Below, in pieces: positions 57,462 to 64,000 of a stretch of DNA of 64,000 nt (its first letter is position 1; every line of letters begins with the position of its first letter). Below the pieces are notes generated by a model. It was not told where the DNA came from. It saw nothing but the letters and a program-made list of their open reading frames with translations, and searched no databases. Origin of the DNA: Chaenocephalus aceratus. Lineage: Eukaryota; Chordata; Actinopteri; Perciformes; Channichthyidae. The position numbers were made by a program, and so were the translations under genes. Where the stretch lies: assembly GCA_023974075.1 (NCBI GenBank), contig JAMFTG010000137.1:1-64000 (forward strand). The letters are read 5' to 3'.

Positions 57462-60088
57462 ACACTACTTACGATGCAGGGATTGTAAAGATATTATTCC
57501 ACCTTGCCACACATAGCCACGGGTGAAGGCATTAAGGACAAGGAACGAGTGTACGAGAGAGCGAAGAGTTAGAGGGTGGAAGGAAACCAATAAACCTAAC
57601 GTGAACTCTAAAGAACAGTTGTTCAACATGTGTCGGGTTGTTGCACGCAAACCTAAAAAAGGAAAAGCTCTCCGGTATTTTCCGTACAACTGCCTCGCTT
57701 TGATCAGGTGGTTTTAGTTTGGACGATCACCTTTATTCGGGGAGAAACAACTGGAAATCTCAGATAAGGCCTGGGACTAGTGTTCATTTTGAAGTACTTT
57801 TGTAGACCAGAAGAGACGTAGAACGGTTACTGATCCGTCAACAGCTCCCCTACTTTAAAACAAGGTTGTAAAAAGGTCAAGAGCGCCAAGTTGATCTTCT
57901 ATCTGAGACTTTGGGGAAGGGATAATCTCAGTTTGAGCCTTTCATCGCCTCCTGCGTGAGGGAAGGTTGCGAGTGAAAGGAGGAGGTGATAACATGTACA
58001 AGATGTCAAGCGACTCGTGACAGAAAAGAAGATCGTAGAGCTTCAAAGCGGTACCGAAATAAAGTCCTTAAGCATTCATTATTCAGCTCTTCAAAGGAAA
58101 CAACATTATCAAGTGTAAACTCTCATGTAAGTTAAACAGAAACTTAAAGCAGGTCCAAAAAACTAAATGTATTTTACAAATGGATAGAGAATTATCAGTC
58201 AACAAAGTTCTCCTCATCTTAACGGAGCCTCGTAGCATCTTTTAGCTCACCATGTTTGTTTGCCAGGACCGAACGTGTCCCCTCTCACGTCTTAGTATCT
58301 GTTTAATCTGTAGCAACACTTAAATACACGCTACTCTTTCCTTTCAAAGCAGTGAAATAGTCAAACCCACTTCTCCGTGACCTCAATGGAAAGTGCTGTG
58401 AGGTCAAGGAAAGAAGAGAACTCGTACGAAGACACTAAGAGCTGTTTTGACACAATGCAAGTAAGGGTATCTGTCCAACGCAGGACATAATTATCGTCCT
58501 TCCTTTATCTTATCATGGTCCGGTCTTCCTTTGGCTAAAGGCGATAATAAAGGAAGCATCGGAGCTCCTTTCCTTAGCATTTAGACGAGCTCTTATCATG
58601 GCTGCCAGTTGCTGAAGGGAGAAACCTGAGAAGCAGTTTTCAGACCACAGACAGGTTTCTTAAGGTCACATTTGAACGACGAAATGTGTTTGCATAGGTG
58701 TCAGGAAAACCGTTTTCACTGTAGGTGTCGACAGTGGAATATCGTTTGGATTTTAAATCAGTATCTGGATACGCGTCGGGAACATTTTCCTTCACCTCTG
58801 CATGTGAGTTGGCAGATTTGAGGGTATTCACAGCAGAGGTTCATTATCAGCCCTGCGGGAGCCGTCTCATCGGGAGTTCGTCTAACTTGCTTTCTGCTCC
58901 GGGACACATGGTACACTACAAGCGCCAAAACAAAGTCTGGGGAAACTTTGAACTCGGGCAGGCAGACGTGCTCAGATGATGAACCAGAGTTTGATGAAGT
59001 GACTTCTGAATCTGTGCCGGGATCAAAGGGTCGCTGCGACGTCGAGGGTTTCTCTGGAGAGGAACAACTCTCCTATCTTCCTATAGTGCAGGCATCATTA
59101 CTATCTCCATTCTGCTTTTTTAAAAACATATTTTCCCGCATCCTTTCCTTACCCCCCTTTGTTCTTTTGTCCAGAGCAGAACCTCAGCCATACTGAGGGA
59201 CTCTTTAAAAACACTCGGGACGATGCAGACGCTTCTTTTGATCCTTTTGAAAGCACGGCTGAGGCTCATGGAAGAGACATTAAAATCCCTCTCTATCAGT
59301 CTCTTGGGAACAACTCCAATAGGCACATGCATCCTCACAAAGACATAACCTCTTTATGACATTAATAAAGACAACAACAGACGAAGCTATGATCAAAATA
59401 ACACAAATAAGCAGCTTAACATCTCTTTATATTAGTCCTATAATCATCCCCCTTTGGCTCAATGATGTGCTGCCTTGCACAGTACACATAAACAATAAGA
59501 AAGGACGTTTTGACTTTGATAAGTCCAAAACAGCTAATTAACAGCTTCGTTGTGGTTTAAGTTGTTGCTTTAAGTTGTTGCTTTAAGTTGTTGGCCTGTA
59601 ATCCAGTTTACAGAGGGCAACATTTCCCTTAATCCAATGCTTTTATCCATGTTTGTTCGAAACAGATTCGATCTGCAGAGGCATGCTGGATACACACACA
59701 TATATACACACACTAAATTGCATAAGCTATAAATCAACTTGTATTAATAGGATTTCAAACACTGTCCGTGTCCACTGTTGGTATTAGACTGTATGTTCTG
59801 TATATCATTATACAGAGTGTAATACATATCATTTCCTGTACAAAAGAACAGAATAATGTGATGGTAATGAACAGCGACACACCATATAATATCAGCTGTT
59901 ATATACTGTAATTATAACATTATAAAAAGAACATGTTGGAACCTGTTTGCTCCTGAAATCAACATGTGTAATGATACTGGCTGTTTCTCCTGCAGAGCAA
60001 TATGTCAGCATGATACTCATTGTCCTATAATCAGTCTCTAGTTAAGTGCACATGCCAATTTAGCTTATTAACCTGTTTCTGAACTAAA
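57462..60088. other. No gene that I can support
   Basis: 2.6 kb of mostly unique-looking DNA. Frames stay below 85 codons and show no domains. A 13-bp unit TTTAAGTTGTTGC is repeated three times at 59,556-59,593, and an ATATATACACACAC stretch lies near 59,700. Some frames are slightly acidic (58,980-59,070), but nothing marks them as exons. Confidence 0.4.
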
Positions 60089-60352
60089 CTACATATCCCA
60101 CAATGCATCACATTTTGTGACATGCGCCCTGAAGAGACTCGCAATTATTTGCCCTAGACTTCTGCGTTCAGACGTAGTTATTTATGAAGTTATTACCCTA
60201 TCCGATAATAATCTAATGCAGAGGCAATAATGTCATAGAATACATTATTTTATATATATTATATATTTATATATTCTTAAAGTTACAACCGGCCCTTTGA
60301 GTGCAACCATAATACTAATGTGGCCCGAGATTAAATTGAGTTTGACACCGCT
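60089..60352. mobile_element. 5'-truncated copy of the 55.9-kb hAT-like element
   Basis: From CTACATATCCCACAATGCAT to GAGTTTGACACCGCT it aligns base by base with 56,089-56,353, with scattered substitutions. The left 140 bases, including the left terminal repeat, are missing, and the right terminus is mutated (CACCGCT for CACCCCTG). Confidence 0.9.
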
Positions 60353-60565
60353 TTAGTGTAAGAATACATGATGGTTAATGAGAAGCTGTCTGACTCAAAG
60401 CACTCGTGTGTGATCAGAGGCCGATGTGGACACACCATGCATGGACATACTGTCATTATAGGAGGTGTGTGTGCACGTGCAGTTGATGCCTGCAGAGCTG
60501 CAAGCCCGAGATAAGGAGCAGCCAGTGTGTGTTGAGCGAGAAGCACCACCGTGACATCCAGAGGG

Positions 60566-61894
60566 AAACACCGACAGACTGAAACACCGACAGACTGAAA
60601 CACCGAAACACCGACACACCAACACACCGACACACCGACAGACTGAAACACCGAAACACCGACACACCAACACACCGACACACCGACAGACTGAAACACC
60701 GACAGACTGAAACACCGAAACACCAACACACCGACACACCGACAGACTGAAACACCGACAGACTGAAACACCGACAGACTGAAACACCGAAACAACCAAC
60801 ACACCGACACACCGACAGACTGAAACACCGAAACAACCGACACACCGACACACCGAAACACCGACACACTCACACACTGAAACACCGACACACAGAAACA
60901 CCACAGACTGAAACACTGGAACACCGAACACCGAACAAAACAAAACCACACACAGAAACCCGACACAACCGACACACCGACACACAGAAACACCGAAACA
61001 ACCGAAACAAACACCGACACAAACCGAAACACAGAACACACAACACCGACACACCAAACACCGACAAACACCGACACACCGAAAACACCGACACACCGAC
61101 ACACCGACACACAGAAACACACACGACACACCGAAACACAAACACACACACAACAACACCACACAGACACGACACACAGAACCACCGAAACAACACCGAC
61201 CACACCCGAAACACCGACACACCGACACACAGAGACACCGACACACCGGAACAACCGACACACAGAAACACCGACACACCGAAACACACCGACACACCGA
61301 AACACAGACACAAACGACACAGAACACCGAAACACAGAAACAACACACCGAAACACACACACAAACCGAAACACCGACACACTAAACACAGACACACCGA
61401 CACACCGACAACCGACACAAACAAACACGACACACCTACACACAGAAACACACCGAAAACACCTAAACAAACCGACCTAAACAACACCTACACACATAAA
61501 CACCGACACAAACCGAAACACTGACCACAGACACACAGAGACACACGACACAACAGACAACACCTACACACAGAGAACACCGAAACACCGACACAACCTA
61601 AACACCACACAAACCGAAACAACCGACACAAACAAAACAACCAAACCCCACACCGAAACACCACACACAAAAAACACCGAAACCCCGACACCCCTACGAC
61701 ACACCTGACACACAGAAAAACCGACACAACAGAAACCCTACACCCCCCTACACAACCGAAACCCGACACACAAAAACACCGAAACCCCGACACACCGAAA
61801 CCCCGACACCAAACACCGACACACAAACACCGAACACCGACACACCGAAACCCCGACACACCGACACACCGAAACACAGAAACACTGAAACACA
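60566..61894. repeat. 8-bp A/C-rich minisatellite, about 165 units
   Basis: Units are ACACCGAC, ACACCGAA, AGACTGAA and ACACCAAC. The left 300 bases are regular with a super-pattern of CCGAC-AGACTGAA. From about 60,900 the array is increasingly broken by one-base losses. It is almost free of T on the plus strand. Minus-strand frames of up to 379 codons (VSVCRCVG) are artefacts, since 3 x 8 bp equals 8 codons without stops. Confidence 0.96.
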
Positions 61895-62126
61895 ACCAGG
61901 AACACAAACTTTCACCATAGACATTCATCCATTATTCCATCCGGATAAGACTCGACTCCCAGGCTTTTTTCATCCAAAAAGACCCAGCAGTTTATTTTCA
62001 AAATGTCAATTGGCTGCCTGTCCAGGTTGAATGTGTGAAATAAATAACAACAACCCGATGATAAGCACAATAATGACCCAGTTCGTCTTTCTGCCTCCGC
62101 TCCTGTTGCAGGAGATGGAAATCATT
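61895..62126. other. No gene seen
   Basis: Short non-coding spacer between the 8-mer array and the LINE-tail-like segment. Confidence 0.4.
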
Positions 62127-62475
62127 CTAATGTTTCTACTTAATCCATCAGCTCTGAAACCACCAGACTCGGGGACAGTTTTTATCCCACAGGCCACACA
62201 TTCACTTTCTAAAGAACATCCATTACATTCATCTTATTGCATTTTGCACATTCTTAATCATTCCATTTACTTGTATTTAGACTCTTCTTGCACTATTTCT
62301 ATTTCATTTGTATTTACTTGCACATCTCAAAACAGTCTCTTGCACTATTTGATATGTGTTGTTTGTGTTACGTCCTATATATATTCATGTTGCTCTGTTG
62401 GAGGAGCCTGTTCCTTCAGTTTTTCATTCACTGTAGCTAATGTGCACATGACGATAAAGCCTTGAAACTTGGAAA
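62127..62475 (+). mobile_element. Likely LINE 3' end, plus strand
   Basis: CACCAGACTCGGGGACAGTT then TTTATCCCACAGGCC, followed by repeated TTGCACTATTT words and a terminal ATGACGATAAAGCCTTGAAA. This is the layout of a common teleost LINE 3' untranslated region. Only the last codons of the protein could be left; no reverse-transcriptase motif is seen. Confidence 0.5.
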
Positions 62476-64000
62476 AGGTGTAAACACTTCAAACATCATG
62501 ATACAAGTCTGAAAAGATGCGGCAGGAAAGCATTCTGCTGTCGGTGGAGCTTCAGGAAATGACTGCCTGTCAGTGAACCCTCACTTCCTCCCTCAGCATA
62601 TTGAGATGCACTCATCTCCGTCTCTGATGAGCTCTCAATGATCGGGCTTTGGCAGAGAGCGATGGAAATGCACCTTGAGACGCTGCCAAACTGGGCAGAA
62701 GGTTATTTGGCTGCCACTGAAACAGCTAGGCAGGTCTGATAGAAACAGGACAGCGGAGAAATTAGATTGCAAAATAAACGAGGGACTTTAGTGTTAGAAA
62801 GATATCCCGGGTCCCCGGCTTCAATCTCAGGATCCATGTATTTGTGATCCTCTCCAGAATGGAAGTAGTCATCACATACAGAGCATCAGCTAGTTCCTGA
62901 ATAGTAGAAACATTTTTCTCGATTTAATTTAATATTAAACAGATGGAAATATTTGTTGACCAAACCGTTTGAGACCCACTGAGATAACTTAGACTAAAAT
63001 GTACAATCGAATCGCTCAGTGAGTCCTTTACCTCACTGAGCTGACGTTATCTCAGCCTCTCAGTCCGACAGGAGAGGATTCTTGTTGTTGAAAAAGCTTC
63101 TAATCTCCGTTAGCTCCGAGCTAGCACCAGATGCACACACTCTCACTCCCTAAGCGTCCAATAGCGACGTTTGGTCAGTGTCCGTGGCGTCCAATTGTGA
63201 CGCTCCTAGGCTCCTTCAGCGTCATAAAGGGACGCAAATAGCTTTCAACTGATTGCAATGTATTCCCATCTGCGTCGGGACTTGACGCTCATGGAAGCAC
63301 GGCATTCGTTTATGCCGGCTGCCCTTAAAGGCAATGTGAGCATTCATTCTCATTGGATAACGGAGAATTTTACACCCGGAAGTAAGTACTCCTCTTACTG
63401 TCGATTGATTTTACAGTGATATCTGCACTACTCATCGACTAAAAAACACCAGATTATCCTTGTTAATTACACAACATTGATTGGTTTAAATTGTGTGCAA
63501 TGCTTTTGTATTTTTCCCCTTCGATTCGGAGAAACAAATATTTTTTCTGAGTAAAGGATGGCAGAAGACACTACACTACCCAGAATCCCCAGCTATCATG
63601 TGCTCCGTTTGACAAACCCCGTTTTTTTCACCATTCATTCCGATGGCTAGCGTCTATGTCACGTGATCTTCAAATTTCTCCCTGCAGAAAAAGAAAACAT
63701 GGCCGAAATTCGTTTTATTCTCGGTAGAAAATGCCTATTTTAAAGTTAGTTTGGCCATTAAAATGCGTTTTGATGTAATTTGATGCGAGAAATATGAGTT
63801 GTTATTTCAGATTATGTGTGCAGTGGATGTACATGATCTTTAGTTTGCTAGTTATTACGAAGATTACTTCAGGAAATCGCGACGTTTTCATTGTTACCAA
63901 GGTGGTTGCTAGGGACGCTGCTATCGATATTATTTCTGTTATGTTGTGTAACTGTTTAATGGTGTTATCTTTATTGCTACCCCCTTCCCCGTCAATGTAT
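62476..64000. other. No gene seen; GCGTC/GACGC-rich stretch
   Basis: Non-coding DNA. Between about 63,145 and 63,300 AGCGTC, GGCGTC and GACGC words recur in both orientations, suggesting an unclassified dispersed element. I cannot place its ends. Confidence 0.4.

Noticed and set aside
60331..61928. Cysteine/valine-rich minus frames of up to 379 codons, looking like a secreted cysteine-rich protein
   Set aside because: The TCGGTGTG-type 8-mer gives VSVCRCVG in any frame. No signal peptide or real cysteine framework.

Overview
This window looks like non-coding DNA from a teleost fish, probably intergenic or deep-intronic. The evidence is a tRNA-derived SINE with the GGATNAAAGCGTCTG-type tail, hAT-type miniature elements beginning CAGGGGTGTCAAACT, TTAA-flanked AGGTCCC and AGGTGGGG miniature elements, LINE 3' ends of the L2 kind, long CA/GT microsatellites and the general AT-rich background. 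I find no host protein-coding gene, no rRNA and no functional tRNA. The longest open frames (over 2,200 codons at 24-31 kb, about 450 codons at 17-18 kb) are by-products of tandem repeats whose unit length is a multiple of three and contains no stop codon.

Tandem repeats fill roughly 24 kb of the 64 kb. In order: a 27-mer and a 37-mer array (5.3-8.2 kb), a different 37-mer (9.2-9.9 kb), a 72-mer (12.8-13.3 kb), a 57-mer (17.1-19.1 kb), two arrays of one 15-mer (20.3 and 21.3-21.8 kb), a very large 33-mer array (23.65-30.9 kb, about 220 units, pyrimidine-rich on +), a 29-mer (35.4-35.9 kb), a 15/17-mer GGA-rich array (37.1-42.2 kb, purine-rich on +), three more arrays of the first 37-mer (43.8-45.1, 47.3-49.1, 50.5-51.1 kb), a CA microsatellite (51.2-51.6 kb) and an 8-mer A/C-rich array (60.6-61.9 kb).

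Between and inside the arrays are mobile elements. Five hAT-like miniature elements have intact 8-bp target duplications on both sides (1.75, 3.0, 32.8, 52.4 and 55.9 kb). Two elements are flanked by TTAA (31.9 and 34.6 kb). There are SINEs (10.7, 14.7-15.2, 20.0, 20.5 kb), L2-like LINE tails (15.8, 18.4, 36.3 kb), a degraded LINE with reverse-transcriptase remnants (49.1-50.5 kb) and several LINE 3' ends.

The main theme is the link between transposons and minisatellites. One element family carries the 37-mer array within its body at three places. The 15-mer has expanded inside two copies of a second dispersed element. The 57-mer array abuts, and may derive from, the tail of an AGGTCCC-type element. 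Two arrays were themselves invaded by LINEs. No new enzyme system or operon-like system is visible. The most interesting points are these array origins, the block duplications inside the arrays, and a 72-mer array that repeats a perfect E-box palindrome.
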